This document shows positions 1 through 7,620 of a stretch of DNA of 64,000 nucleotides, in pieces. The position numbers were made by a program, and so were the translations under genes. This stretch comes from Flavobacterium ginsenosidimutans (lineage in GTDB: Bacteria > Bacteroidota > Bacteroidia > Flavobacteriales > Flavobacteriaceae): NCBI RefSeq assembly GCF_003254625.1, contig NZ_QJRJ01000081.1, positions 248,001-312,000 of the forward strand, in the 5' to 3' direction. The stretch's first letter is position 1. Each line of letters opens with the position of its first letter. The notes below the pieces were generated by a model. That model was not told where the DNA came from and ran no database searches. It saw only the letters and a program-made list of their open reading frames with translations.

Positions 1-479
1 CCTAAGAAATCTTCTTTTCCAGATTCTTGAGCAAAAGGCCCAACTGGATCATGGTTTCCTGTAGTAATGAAGAATTCTATTCCGTATTTTTTACTGTATT
101 GATTTAATATTTTGGCTAATCCGCGAACGTGAATTGGCTGGCCGTCATCTGTGTAATCTCCTGGAAGTGCTACATATTTGATTTTTCGCTTTGCGATATC
201 TTCTAAAGCAGCTATAAATGCAAAATAATTTTCATTGAAAATTCGAGTAGAATGAAGCTGTGATGACATGGTGCGCACCAAAGCATATTTTCCTGTTTTC
301 GGATTTAAAACGCCTTTATAATCTGAATCTGAAAATTTGCCAAATAAATCTTGTAAATGGACATCAGATAAAAACGCAACTTGTGTTCCGTTGAGGTTTT
401 TAGCTTTTTGCGCCAATGCGGTATAATTGAAAAAGGCAAAAAACGATAATAGGTACAATATTGTAAATCTTGAATGCAT
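1..479 (-). CDS. Secreted metallophosphoesterase (calcineurin-like), C-terminus cut by window edge
   Basis: The reading frame begins at the ATG at 477-479 on the minus strand and runs off the left edge, so only about 159 N-terminal residues are visible. It opens with a hydrophobic signal peptide ending near residue 24 (Ala-Leu-Ala-Gln). Calcineurin-fold metal motifs follow in the right order: SDVHL around residues 38-42 (D39, H41), a GDYTDDG block, and GNHDP. These residues bind the dinuclear metal centre in metallophosphoesterases, which hydrolyse phosphomonoesters or diesters. The signal peptide implies action in the periplasm or at the surface. The substrate cannot be inferred. Confidence 0.85.
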   Translation of the reverse strand, partial: MHSRFTILYLLSFFAFFNYTALAQKAKNLNGTQVAFLSDVHLQDLFGKFSDSDYKGVLNPKTGKYALVRTMSSQLHSTRIFNENYFAFIAALEDIAKRKIKYVALPGDYTDDGQPIHVRGLAKILNQYSKKYGIEFFITTGNHDPVGPFAQESGKEDFL

Positions 480-733
480 AGGTTTTTAACTTTAATAAAT
501 TGGGGTTTATTAGAAGTTTTGGAACTTTTAATTGACCGCAATTTTATTGATTTATAGCGGAAATCAGTTTATGATAGTGTTATGTAATGATAATGTTTTG
601 AGTTTTTTTTTATCGCAATACCTATTTAAGTATTAGACATAAACCTTTGTCACTTTGCACTTTGAAACTTTGTCTCTTAAAAAAATATAATAAACGAATA
701 GTTAAATGTAAATTCTATTTCGCTGATTATAAG

Positions 734-741
734 TATATTTG
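734..741 (+). promoter_or_regulatory. Bacteroidota -7 box (TAnnTTTG) for the SpoIIAA-like gene
   Basis: TATATTTG matches the TAnnTTTG consensus of Bacteroidota primary sigma promoters and lies about 70 bases ahead of the ATG at 813. The rest of the 333-base gap 480-812 shows no gene. Confidence 0.45.
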
Positions 742-812
742 AGATACAATTGAGTATTTTATAAAGTGCTCTGACAAAACTCATTTAAGTAACTCAAAAA
801 AGTATAAAAATC

Positions 813-1181
813 ATGATACATCAAATTGATACTACCGATAATATTGTAGCTTTTAGAGCATTGGCAGAAGTAACAAAAGACGATTTTTTGACAGCAGTAG
901 TTCCAGCCGTTGAACATTTGGTAAAACAAACCAACGAGATTAATTTTTTATTGGTTTTAGATACCGATATTCAGAATTTTACCGCGGGTGCTTGGCTTCA
1001 AGATGGACTTTTAGGGCTTAAACATTTAGGAAAGTGGAATAGAGCTGCAATTGTAACGGATACAGATGAAATAATTTCTTTCACAAACGGATTTAGTTAC
1101 ATTGTTCCAGGGGAATTTCGTGGCTATAAAAAAATAGACTTTAATAAAGCTTTAAATTGGGTTGAAGGAAATATTTCTTAA
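813..1181 (+). CDS. STAS/SEC14 (SpoIIAA-like) domain protein
   Basis: A 122-residue soluble protein that looks like the SpoIIAA-like family: alternating strands and helices, an LLVLDTDIQNFT strand-loop near residues 46-57, a central lysine-rich helix (GLKHLGKWNRAAIVTD), and a C-terminal segment FRGYKKIDFNKALNWVE. The family has a STAS/CRAL-TRIO-like fold with mostly unknown roles, often proposed as small-ligand or lipid binding. It has its own promoter box and a strong terminator just downstream, so it is probably monocistronic. No signal peptide is visible, so a cytoplasmic protein is expected. Confidence 0.75.
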   Translation: MIHQIDTTDNIVAFRALAEVTKDDFLTAVVPAVEHLVKQTNEINFLLVLDTDIQNFTAGAWLQDGLLGLKHLGKWNRAAIVTDTDEIISFTNGFSYIVPGEFRGYKKIDFNKALNWVEGNIS

Positions 1182-1201
1182 AAACAGTTTTTAATTGAAA
1201 T

Positions 1202-1235
1202 AAAAAAGAGCACTTATACAAAAGTGCTCTTTTTT
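1202..1235. terminator. Rho-independent terminator, probably bidirectional
   Basis: A hairpin with arms AAAAGAGCACTT and AAGTGCTCTTTT is flanked by A and T runs, between the convergent SpoIIAA-like gene and the small leftward gene. Confidence 0.85.
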
Positions 1236-1256
1236 GATGAGATATAACAAAAACTA

Positions 1257-1529
1257 TTAATGATTGTATTCGATACCGCTGCTTGCTTGAGCGTCTATTT
1301 TTTCTTTGCTAACTTGATTGTATTTTTTATAACAAGCCGATGCTAAAATTGGTAAAGCAAGACTTCCTACAACGGCACTTGCTTTTTTATGTCCTGTTTT
1401 TTTCAAAACAGCCGATGCTAAAAGAACACCAACCCCAGCACATACCATTTGTTTTACAGAAAGATTCAGCGGCTTTTTTTCAGGTGTGATTCCGTGTAAT
1501 AATGGGTCTATGAAATTTAAGTTCTCCAT
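1257..1529 (-). CDS. Hypothetical small membrane-associated protein
   Basis: A 90-residue protein I do not recognise. It has a hydrophilic N-terminus, then two moderately hydrophobic Ala/Gly/Val-rich segments (about residues 27-43 and 52-66) separated by a basic KKTGHKK turn, suggesting a helical hairpin in the membrane. The C-terminus is hydrophilic. It lies 23 bases downstream of the next leftward gene and is probably cotranscribed with it. No catalytic motif is visible. Confidence 0.6.
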   Translation of the reverse strand: MENLNFIDPLLHGITPEKKPLNLSVKQMVCAGVGVLLASAVLKKTGHKKASAVVGSLALPILASACYKKYNQVSKEKIDAQASSGIEYNH

Positions 1530-1552
1530 AATGTTAATTTATTTAGTTATAC

Positions 1553-1951
1553 TTATTTAATTGTGTTTTCATTATCCGTTTCGCTTTCAATTTTCTCGAT
1601 TTCGACTTTTTCTTTTTTTATAGTCTGACGAAGCAAAGCAAAAAGACTCATATAAACATTTGCCATAAAAACTAGAGAAAACCCTGCCAAAATATAGCCT
1701 CTCCAATCATTTAACAAAAGTTTATAATCGCAGATAATCAAAAAAGCGATTGTGACATAGTGACTAAAGCAATACTCGCACGTAAGAAGATAAAAGAACT
1801 TTCTAGACAAGATGTACCTGTCATTTTTAGAATGTCTGACACACCATTCATGAGGTTCTCTAAAAATCTCTTCATGCGTGACAGTCCAACTTACGCAAGC
1901 AATCGGAATTGCTAATACAAAAAGCCAGACGATTTGCGTTCCTAAAGTCAT
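1553..1951 (-). CDS. Hypothetical inner-membrane protein with a Cys-x2-Cys-x-Ser-His motif
   Basis: A 132-residue protein with three likely membrane segments: about residues 5-24, one after the CEYCFSH motif (about 66-76), and about 85-107. A charged Lys/Glu tail follows. The block LLTCEYCFSHYVT resembles membrane proteins in which a Cys-x2-Cys-x-x-His group lies near the bilayer, possibly binding metal or a thiol partner. I do not recognise a named family with confidence. It sits between two small unknown leftward genes (gaps of 23 and 33 bases), suggesting one short operon. Confidence 0.6.
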   Translation of the reverse strand: MTLGTQIVWLFVLAIPIACVSWTVTHEEIFREPHEWCVRHSKNDRYILSRKFFYLLTCEYCFSHYVTIAFLIICDYKLLLNDWRGYILAGFSLVFMANVYMSLFALLRQTIKKEKVEIEKIESETDNENTIK

Positions 1952-1984
1952 AAACTAATGCTTTTACAATTTACGAAAATTTCG

Positions 1985-2473
1985 TTATTCTCGAGGATGG
2001 TTTTCTGGATAATGTTCTGCATCGAAATCGTCTAATTCTTCATCTTGATCGTGATCTGAATCTTTTTCTACATCTTCTTCATAATCTAAATCAGGATGGT
2101 GTTCTTCGTTCAAATCATCTTTGGTGCCATCATTGGTAATGGCATCATCTTCATTAATAATTCGCTCTTGATTCGGAATATTTTCTGATCGAATATTGGA
2201 GTTCGATTCAAAATCAACTTGCGGATGTTTTGGATCTTCGATAAACTCTTCCTGATATTGATACGGGTCTTCATCTCGCGCATAATTGTCATTATCAATA
2301 AGAGTATTTTGTTCGTAATAATCAGGATCACTTTCGCCAAATTCCCGATTGTCATGTTTTTTCAACACTTGTTTAAACTGATCTTCATTTGTATAAGTAC
2401 CATCAGCAAGAGTGTTTTGATCTATATAATCAGGGTCAAACTGACCATAATCATGGTTGTGTTGCTTTTCCAT
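1985..2473 (-). CDS. Hypothetical acidic repeat protein
   Basis: A 162-residue strongly acidic, low-complexity protein with no signal peptide. The N-terminal half holds two imperfect copies of a roughly 35-residue unit with the core FDPDY(I/Y)(D/E)QNTL, at about residues 12-22 and 48-58. The rest is rich in Asp, Glu, Asn and His and is predicted to be disordered. Function is unknown; such proteins may buffer cations or act as stress-related disordered proteins, but that is inference. It is the first gene of the small leftward group and has a good -7 box about 65 bases upstream. Confidence 0.65.
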   Translation of the reverse strand: MEKQHNHDYGQFDPDYIDQNTLADGTYTNEDQFKQVLKKHDNREFGESDPDYYEQNTLIDNDNYARDEDPYQYQEEFIEDPKHPQVDFESNSNIRSENIPNQERIINEDDAITNDGTKDDLNEEHHPDLDYEEDVEKDSDHDQDEELDDFDAEHYPENHPRE

Positions 2474-2536
2474 AATACTGTTTTTTAGATTATTATTTTT
2501 TCTTGGGATTTATAATTTCCTGTATATCGCATTTTA

Positions 2537-2544
2537 CAAATTTA
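2537..2544 (-). promoter_or_regulatory. Bacteroidota -7 box for the acidic repeat protein group
   Basis: On the minus strand this reads TAAATTTG, matching TAnnTTTG, about 65 bases upstream of the ATG of the leftward acidic protein. Confidence 0.4.
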
Positions 2545-2660
2545 CGATGAAATCAAGAGCATATCCTTACAAGAAAAAACAAGATAGTTGCATAATTAAC
2601 AGTTACTTATAATGTAATTGTTGTAAGGAATTATGTAAGTTTAATCTGTTGAAAAGAATC

Positions 2661-2668
2661 TACATTTG
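2661..2668 (+). promoter_or_regulatory. Bacteroidota -7 box for the CinA-like gene
   Basis: TACATTTG matches TAnnTTTG, 37 bases ahead of the ATG at 2706. A TTG about 10 bases upstream is too close to be a standard -33 element, so only the -7 box is claimed. Confidence 0.4.
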
Positions 2669-2705
2669 GTTAAGAAAGAAATGTGCAATTAAATCCTAAA
2701 ACATT

Positions 2706-3179
2706 ATGGCATCTGATAAAGTTACTCAATGCTGCGAAGCCTTAATAGAAAAAAACTTGACAATATCATTTGCAGAAAGTGCTTCTGCTGGAAAAATGTG
2801 TTATGAATTTTCGACGGTATTCAACTCCGGAAGAATTTTGATTGGCGGAATGATTTGTTATCATTCATCGATGAAAGAAGATTTACTTCAAATTCCGTGG
2901 GGAACTATCGAAAAATACAGTGCAGAATCTGCTGAGGTTACCAAATTAATGGCGCAGAATTTTTATCGGTATATAAACTCTGACATTTGCGTAGGTCTAA
3001 CGGGATTAACAACTCCTGGTGGAAGTGAAAGTGAGTCAAAGCCAGTTGGAACAATTTTCATGCATATCGTTTTTTCAGATAAAGAAATAGCGAAACGTTA
3101 TGAATTTAAAGGAGATCCAGAAAGTATAATCAATCAAGCAATTGATGTTGTTGCAGATTTGATTTTGAAGGAGATATAA
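2706..3179 (+). CDS. CinA C-terminal-like protein (PncC/nicotinamide-nucleotide amidase family)
   Basis: A 157-residue stand-alone CinA C-terminal domain, the usual length. The N-terminal block FAESASAGKM corresponds to the family AESCTGGL motif. GLTGLTTPGGSESESKPVGT corresponds to the family GVTGIAGPGGGTPEKPVGT block. The family deamidates nicotinamide mononucleotide in NAD salvage. Both active-site blocks are altered here (CTGG to ASAG, AGPGGG to TTPGGS), so activity is uncertain. Conservation of the overall frame and the PVGT segment supports the family call. Confidence 0.8.
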   Translation: MASDKVTQCCEALIEKNLTISFAESASAGKMCYEFSTVFNSGRILIGGMICYHSSMKEDLLQIPWGTIEKYSAESAEVTKLMAQNFYRYINSDICVGLTGLTTPGGSESESKPVGTIFMHIVFSDKEIAKRYEFKGDPESIINQAIDVVADLILKEI

Positions 3180-3202
3180 ATTAGAAATATAGATCAAATA
3201 AC

Positions 3203-3236
3203 AAAAGCCGTAAAGAAATTAAATTTTACGGCTTTT
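3203..3236 (+). terminator. Rho-independent terminator after the CinA-like gene
   Basis: Arms AAAAGCCGTAAA and TTTACGGCTTTT pair exactly, followed by an A/T-rich tail. Confidence 0.75.
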
Positions 3237-3243
3237 AAATTTT

Positions 3244-3251
3244 TAAATTTG
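3244..3251 (+). promoter_or_regulatory. Bacteroidota -7 box for the Nudix gene; decides the start
   Basis: TAAATTTG fits TAnnTTTG and overlaps the TTG at 3249 that would be the longest possible start. Transcription from this box would begin downstream of that TTG, so the ATG at 3279 is the likely start codon. Confidence 0.45.
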
Positions 3252-3278
3252 CATCTAAAGAATTTTGATTTCCATTTT

Positions 3279-3707
3279 ATGAAACCTCTCTATAGTTTTA
3301 ATGTAAGAGCTTATGCTATCTGTGAAAATGATAATAAGATTTTAGCACTTTACGAATATCACAAAGATAAAATATACTGCAAATTTCCAGGTGGAGGTGT
3401 GGAATTTGGCGAAGGCATTTTAGATTGTCTTCACAGAGAATTTCAAGAAGAACTTAATGCTAAAATCAAAATCGTAGATCATTTATATACACAAGAACAT
3501 TTTGTTGAATCTATAATTGATGACGGAAGACAGATTCTTTTAGTTTATTATATTGTAAAAATCAGCAATCTTGAAGAAATGGCAATCAGTACTCCAGATA
3601 TTCAAAGATTTGAATGGATAGATGTTAATGAAAATCCGTTTGTTTTGCCAATTGATAAAATTGCTCTTGCCAAGTACAGAGAACGATTTAATATTCTCAA
3701 ACAGTAA
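3279..3707 (+). CDS. Nudix hydrolase
   Basis: A 142-residue protein from the ATG at 3279. The Nudix box is clear: GGGVEFGEGILDCLHREFQE carries G-x5-E-x7-R-E-x-x-E-E with metal-binding glutamates intact. The small Gly that usually follows the EE is Asn here. Upstream strands (AYAICENDNKILALYEYH) and downstream strands fit the Nudix fold. These enzymes hydrolyse nucleoside diphosphates linked to another moiety; the substrate is not predictable. It is convergent with the DsbA-like gene, whose stop lies two bases away. Confidence 0.9.
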   Translation: MKPLYSFNVRAYAICENDNKILALYEYHKDKIYCKFPGGGVEFGEGILDCLHREFQEELNAKIKIVDHLYTQEHFVESIIDDGRQILLVYYIVKISNLEEMAISTPDIQRFEWIDVNENPFVLPIDKIALAKYRERFNILKQ

Positions 3708-3708
3708 A

Positions 3709-4692
3709 TTATTTTTTAATATAAAGTGAACCATTCTTTATTGTCTTTTTATCCAATAAACCTTGCTGATATAATTTCTCTAAAATAGAAGTAGCTTCAG
3801 AAGTCGATTTATATAAAATGACAGCATATTCTTTTGGAGCCAATGTTGGAAAAATCTCAAACAAATCTAACGGATTTTCATTTTGAATGCTTTTCTTTTT
3901 CGCTTCAGGAAATAATACTAATAAAGCATTTTCGTAAGAATCGTAAGGCTTAGAACCATAAACAGTTAATTGATTATTATCGGCATCAGCCAAAAATAAA
4001 GTTGGAAAACCTCGTACGCCAAGAGTTTTTCCTAAATTTAAATCTTCTTGAAAAAGTTCTTCGGCATCATCATAATCTGCTTTTAGTTTCGGAACATCCA
4101 AACCTGCGATTTTTGCAGCTTCTGCTATGTTTTCCCATTTTGCAATATTCTTTTTATCGAGATAAAGCTTTTCGCGAAGAATACGCATAAAGTAAATCGC
4201 TTTTTCTTTGCTTTGCATCTGAGCCGCTTTCATAGCAATGCAAGAAGGATAAGAAGAATCTAACGGATCTTCAATCCAAACATTTCCATCGATTGGCATT
4301 TCGTAATATAAACTGGCTTCATCCCAATGATGTGCAACGTCAGAAGGTTTGTTTATTCCGCCGCTGTTATAACTCCAGTCGGGCAATAAACCGCCCATTC
4401 GGTAATCAATTTCAAAATAATCTCCATATTCTAATTTTAGTTTTCTAAGTTGAGGTTCAATTCCCCAGCAAGAAGAACAAATTGGATCAGTATAGTAAAT
4501 TATTTTGACAGGTTTATTTTCTGTTGGAATAGCTGTTTTTTCATTTGATTTTTCGCCAACAGGCATTTCACACATTCCACTTACAGGATCACATAATAAC
4601 GGATTTGTTTTGTTTTCACTCATTTTTGAATTCGTTTGTGATTGGCAACTTGAACTGCAAATCAGGATTAATAGTATCGACAGTATTTTCAT
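3709..4692 (-). CDS. DsbA-family thioredoxin-fold lipoprotein (FrnE/SpxH-like)
   Basis: A 327-residue protein with a signal peptide ending in a Cys-containing, lipobox-like region (ICSSSCQSQ, residues 11-19). The DsbA fold begins near residue 63 with YYTDPICSSCWGIEP; the redox pair is C72-x-x-C75. The WG after the motif and the later GVRGFPTLF (cis-proline loop) are typical of the FrnE/SpxH subgroup with a helical insertion. A separate Cys pair C34-x6-C41 (LLCDPVSGMCEMP) lies in the linker, possibly a second redox or metal site. The export signal argues for an envelope disulfide role rather than the cytoplasmic ClpXP-adaptor role of SpxH. Confidence 0.8.
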   Translation of the reverse strand: MKILSILLILICSSSCQSQTNSKMSENKTNPLLCDPVSGMCEMPVGEKSNEKTAIPTENKPVKIIYYTDPICSSCWGIEPQLRKLKLEYGDYFEIDYRMGGLLPDWSYNSGGINKPSDVAHHWDEASLYYEMPIDGNVWIEDPLDSSYPSCIAMKAAQMQSKEKAIYFMRILREKLYLDKKNIAKWENIAEAAKIAGLDVPKLKADYDDAEELFQEDLNLGKTLGVRGFPTLFLADADNNQLTVYGSKPYDSYENALLVLFPEAKKKSIQNENPLDLFEIFPTLAPKEYAVILYKSTSEATSILEKLYQQGLLDKKTIKNGSLYIKK

Positions 4693-4904
4693 AGTAATTT
4701 TTAAAAGGTACTCTCGGATTTATGAATATGTTGCAAAGTTCAGCCGAATATCATCGCCAGTCAATTAGTCAAAAAAACATGACTAGAAAATACATCCTAA
4801 TCTTAAGAAATTGCTTTTGCTAAAAAGTGAGATTATCATTATAAAGTGATTGCAAGCTTGTAATTAATTGTTTATTTTTCACTTCGTAAAAATAGAAGCC
4901 TAAA

Positions 4905-5626
4905 ATGAATTATATTCAAAAGATTAAACGCCTTTACAACTTGTCTGAAACTGAAAACTACGGATTTTCAGAAAATCAAATTCTCGATCTTGAGAAAACA
5001 TTAGATATAAAACTTCCTTTAAATTAAAAGAATATTATCTGGAATTAGGAAAAGAGGAAAACCTAAATTACTGCTTTAACAGACTTTTGAAACCTGAAAA
5101 TGAAATCGGATTTTCTGATGATGATTTTTTGATTTTTTATGAAGAAAATCAAAACGTAGCCTTTTGGGGAATTAAAAAGGAAGATCTATCACAGGAAAAT
5201 CCGCCGATTTATGGCAATTATGATACGATAGAAAAATCGGATTGGGAAATGGAAACCGAGACTACGGAGAACTTTTTTCTGCTGATGGCAGTTTTTAATG
5301 GAACTTTGGGCGGACTTCAATTTAATGGAAATTATTTAGGAGAAATTGACTCGAAAATTGTAAAGTTTATTGAAGAGAATTATGCTCTTGTTTCCGAAAT
5401 CAGCAGAGAAAATCAAAAAGTATATACAGATGATTTTTATGAAGTGATCAGTTTGTCATTCGATCAGGAAAACAATTGTACGGGAGCTTTTATTGGATCA
5501 AGCGATCAGGAACGATTTGATGCTATTTTGGATAATATGGATATAGATTGGTCTTATCTTTCTTATGATGATGAAGAATATGATGATGAAGAATATGATG
5601 ATGAAGAAGAAGAAGAATCAAATTAA
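4905..5626 (+). pseudogene. SUKH (SMI1/KNR4) family gene interrupted by a -1 frameshift
   Basis: From the ATG at 4905 a 40-residue frame encodes YGFSENQILDLEKTLDIKLP, the classic SMI1/KNR4 opening, and stops at 5025-5027. The next frame continues the same domain from 5024 with LKEYYLELGKEENLNYCFN and runs to 5626. The joined product is about 240 residues. The break is at T-TTA-AAT (5018-5024), a heptamer of the X-XXY-YYZ type that could allow -1 slippage; loss of one A from a run of four would look the same. The C-terminus has three exact 15-base repeats coding for YDDEE. SUKH proteins are often immunity proteins to contact-dependent toxins. A TTG at 5087 could start a short product lacking the opening strand. 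Confidence 0.7.
5564..5608 (+). repeat. Three 15-bp tandem repeats inside the SUKH-like gene
   Basis: The unit TATGATGATGAAGAA occurs three times without change (5564, 5579, 5594) and codes for Tyr-Asp-Asp-Glu-Glu. Copy number could vary by slippage without changing frame. Confidence 0.85.
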
Positions 5627-5648
5627 AAATGTGACAATAAAATAAAGA

Positions 5649-7004
5649 ATGAGAGAATTAAATTATTTAGTAAAAATAGAAGGAAACGAAGCGCTTTTAG
5701 AAAAATTCATTGAAGCGATTGATAATAATACAGTTAAAATTGATAAAGCATATCCAAATCCGTACGTACTAGATTCGGGCGAAAAATTTCTGCTATCACC
5801 CATAATTGAATATTTTTTCCAGACTAGACCTTTTTCAAAAGAGTTTTATATTTCATTTGTAGAAAAACTTCGAAAACTTACAGGATTTGATAGTTACCGT
5901 TATTCATTAGGATTGCAAGCTGAGGAATTAGTTTTTAATAGTTTTGAAAGAGTAAAAAAAGGCAAATACAAGATTTTTATACCAAAAACTCAAGAAGAAC
6001 TTCCGAAACCAATATTGACAGAAGAACAAAAAGAACTTTTAAGTTTTATATGTTATATCGCTGTTTCTCATATTAAATACGGCCCAAGTTATGCCACAGT
6101 TACTGCAAATGAGTATTTTGATGTTGTAACGGAATTAGGTTCTGATGAAGTAGAACAGCTTAAGAAAAACGGAACAGGAAAACTTCCAAAAGAACTAATT
6201 GCATACAAAGACAGCGATTTAACAGCTAAAGCCAATGATGTTTTTGCGACAATCAATATAAAACTGATTACTGAAACAGAAGAAAGTTATAAAAAAGCAT
6301 TAAACTTCGTTAACAGCCTTCTAAAATTTGATTTTCCTAAAAGCTTCGAAATTAGTTTTTCATCAAAAAATAAAGAATTACTCCCAATAAAAGGCCTTCC
6401 AAAATGCGGGCAGAACTATCTTTTTGCTGGAGCTGTTAAATATCCAAATCTTCACAATGACATTTTAGAATATATTAATCTGGCTAAAAAGAAATATGAA
6501 TGGTACAACAATCTTGAAGACGAAAATTGTGCCATGCCATCGACTTTTGCCGTTTTTGCTTTAGGATTACAAGACGAAAAATATTTTGATACTCTGATTG
6601 ATTATTATAAAACAGTTGATGATGAACACCAATCTGTTCATGCAAAATTTACATCTGTATTTTTAGAGAAATTCGGCGTAACCGAAAAATCTATAAAGGT
6701 TTATATAAATGCCGTTTTATCCATGCAGGAACATCCGCATAATAAAGCTTTCGTTTCTTATTTTGCAAATGAGAAGAGCCTAAAATTATTGTTGGATAGC
6801 AGAGAGAATTTCATTTCGTATTATTTTACAGAGGAAGATTTAAAAGAATATTCAGATAGTGGTACTAATATACAGGAAATGGCAGATTATTGCTGGGAAA
6901 GCATTATGTATACCACTTTTGGACAAAGTAAAGGTTTTGCTAAGATTAGCAAAGAGCTTAAAAATTCAGAAAAAGAAATTTTTGAAAAACTTTTGCAACG
7001 ATAG
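5649..7004 (+). CDS. Unknown 451-residue soluble protein next to the SUKH gene (possibly DUF6138-like)
   Basis: A long cytoplasmic protein with no signal peptide, membrane segment or catalytic motif that I recognise. Its middle (about 122-260) and C-terminal half look mostly helical, with an aromatic-rich segment (HIKYGPSYATVTANEYF). From memory it resembles the DUF6138 family, but I cannot confirm this. It begins 22 bases after the SUKH-like gene and is almost certainly cotranscribed. Since SUKH proteins are frequent immunity proteins in polymorphic toxin systems, this may be a second orphan immunity protein. No toxin gene is visible nearby. Confidence 0.6.
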   Translation: MRELNYLVKIEGNEALLEKFIEAIDNNTVKIDKAYPNPYVLDSGEKFLLSPIIEYFFQTRPFSKEFYISFVEKLRKLTGFDSYRYSLGLQAEELVFNSFERVKKGKYKIFIPKTQEELPKPILTEEQKELLSFICYIAVSHIKYGPSYATVTANEYFDVVTELGSDEVEQLKKNGTGKLPKELIAYKDSDLTAKANDVFATINIKLITETEESYKKALNFVNSLLKFDFPKSFEISFSSKNKELLPIKGLPKCGQNYLFAGAVKYPNLHNDILEYINLAKKKYEWYNNLEDENCAMPSTFAVFALGLQDEKYFDTLIDYYKTVDDEHQSVHAKFTSVFLEKFGVTEKSIKVYINAVLSMQEHPHNKAFVSYFANEKSLKLLLDSRENFISYYFTEEDLKEYSDSGTNIQEMADYCWESIMYTTFGQSKGFAKISKELKNSEKEIFEKLLQR

Positions 7005-7092
7005 ATTTAATTAGCACCATAGAATCTCAACATATTAGAACCTCAAAAGAATCATTAGATTTTCATTAACAAAATCTAATTAAGCATTAGTT

Positions 7093-7100
7093 TATATTTG
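7093..7100 (+). promoter_or_regulatory. Bacteroidota -7 box for the thioredoxin-fold gene pair
   Basis: TATATTTG matches TAnnTTTG and lies 34 bases ahead of the ATG at 7135. Confidence 0.5.
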
Positions 7101-7134
7101 TAGGAAACAAATTAATTTTAAGATCAAAAGGTCT

Positions 7135-7614
7135 ATGAAAAATAAACTTTTAAAAATTTCCTTTCTTCTATTTCTGCTTTTTTCCATTAAAGGATACAAT
7201 CAGAACGTAAAGCTTTTAAATATAAATCAGCTTAATGAAAGAATTAAAAACGGAAAAGACAGCACTTATGTAGTCAATTTTTGGGCAACTTGGTGCGCGC
7301 CGTGCATAAAAGAATTACCGCATTTCGAGAAATTGGGAGCAGAACATAAATCAGAGAAAGTAGCTGTTTTATTGGTAAGCTTAGATTTTAAATCCAAATT
7401 GCAATCGAATGTAATTCCGTTTGTAAAAAGGAAAAACTTAAAGAATGAAGTCTTTCTTTTAAACGAAAGCAATCCACAAGAGTTTATTGATCGAATTGAT
7501 CCGAGCTGGTCAGGAAGCATTCCAGCAACGCTTTTCATTAAAAATGATAAAAGAAAATTTGTTGAAAGCGAATTTACCTATGAACAATTATTAACTGAAT
7601 ATAAAAAACTGTAA
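7135..7614 (+). CDS. Periplasmic thioredoxin-like protein (TlpA/ResA type)
   Basis: A 159-residue protein with a cleavable signal peptide (about residues 1-22, ending near GYNQN). The thioredoxin motif is NFWATWCAPCIKELPHF with C54-x-x-C57, flanked by the FWATWC signature of TlpA/ResA-type reductases; the cis-Pro region is GSIPATLFI. This group transfers reducing power to periplasmic thiols, for example in cytochrome c maturation. It ends 6 bases before the next gene, which also encodes an exported Cys-x2-Cys protein, so the two form an operon. Confidence 0.88.
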   Translation: MKNKLLKISFLLFLLFSIKGYNQNVKLLNINQLNERIKNGKDSTYVVNFWATWCAPCIKELPHFEKLGAEHKSEKVAVLLVSLDFKSKLQSNVIPFVKRKNLKNEVFLLNESNPQEFIDRIDPSWSGSIPATLFIKNDKRKFVESEFTYEQLLTEYKKL

Positions 7615-7620
7615 ATCATT

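Noticed and set aside
2219..2488. Plus-strand open frame opposite the acidic protein
   Set aside because: It is the antisense shadow of an Asp/Asn/Ile-rich gene, with no promoter or recognisable domain.
3249..3278. TTG start for the Nudix hydrolase
   Set aside because: It overlaps a good -7 box; the ATG at 3279 fits the domain boundary.
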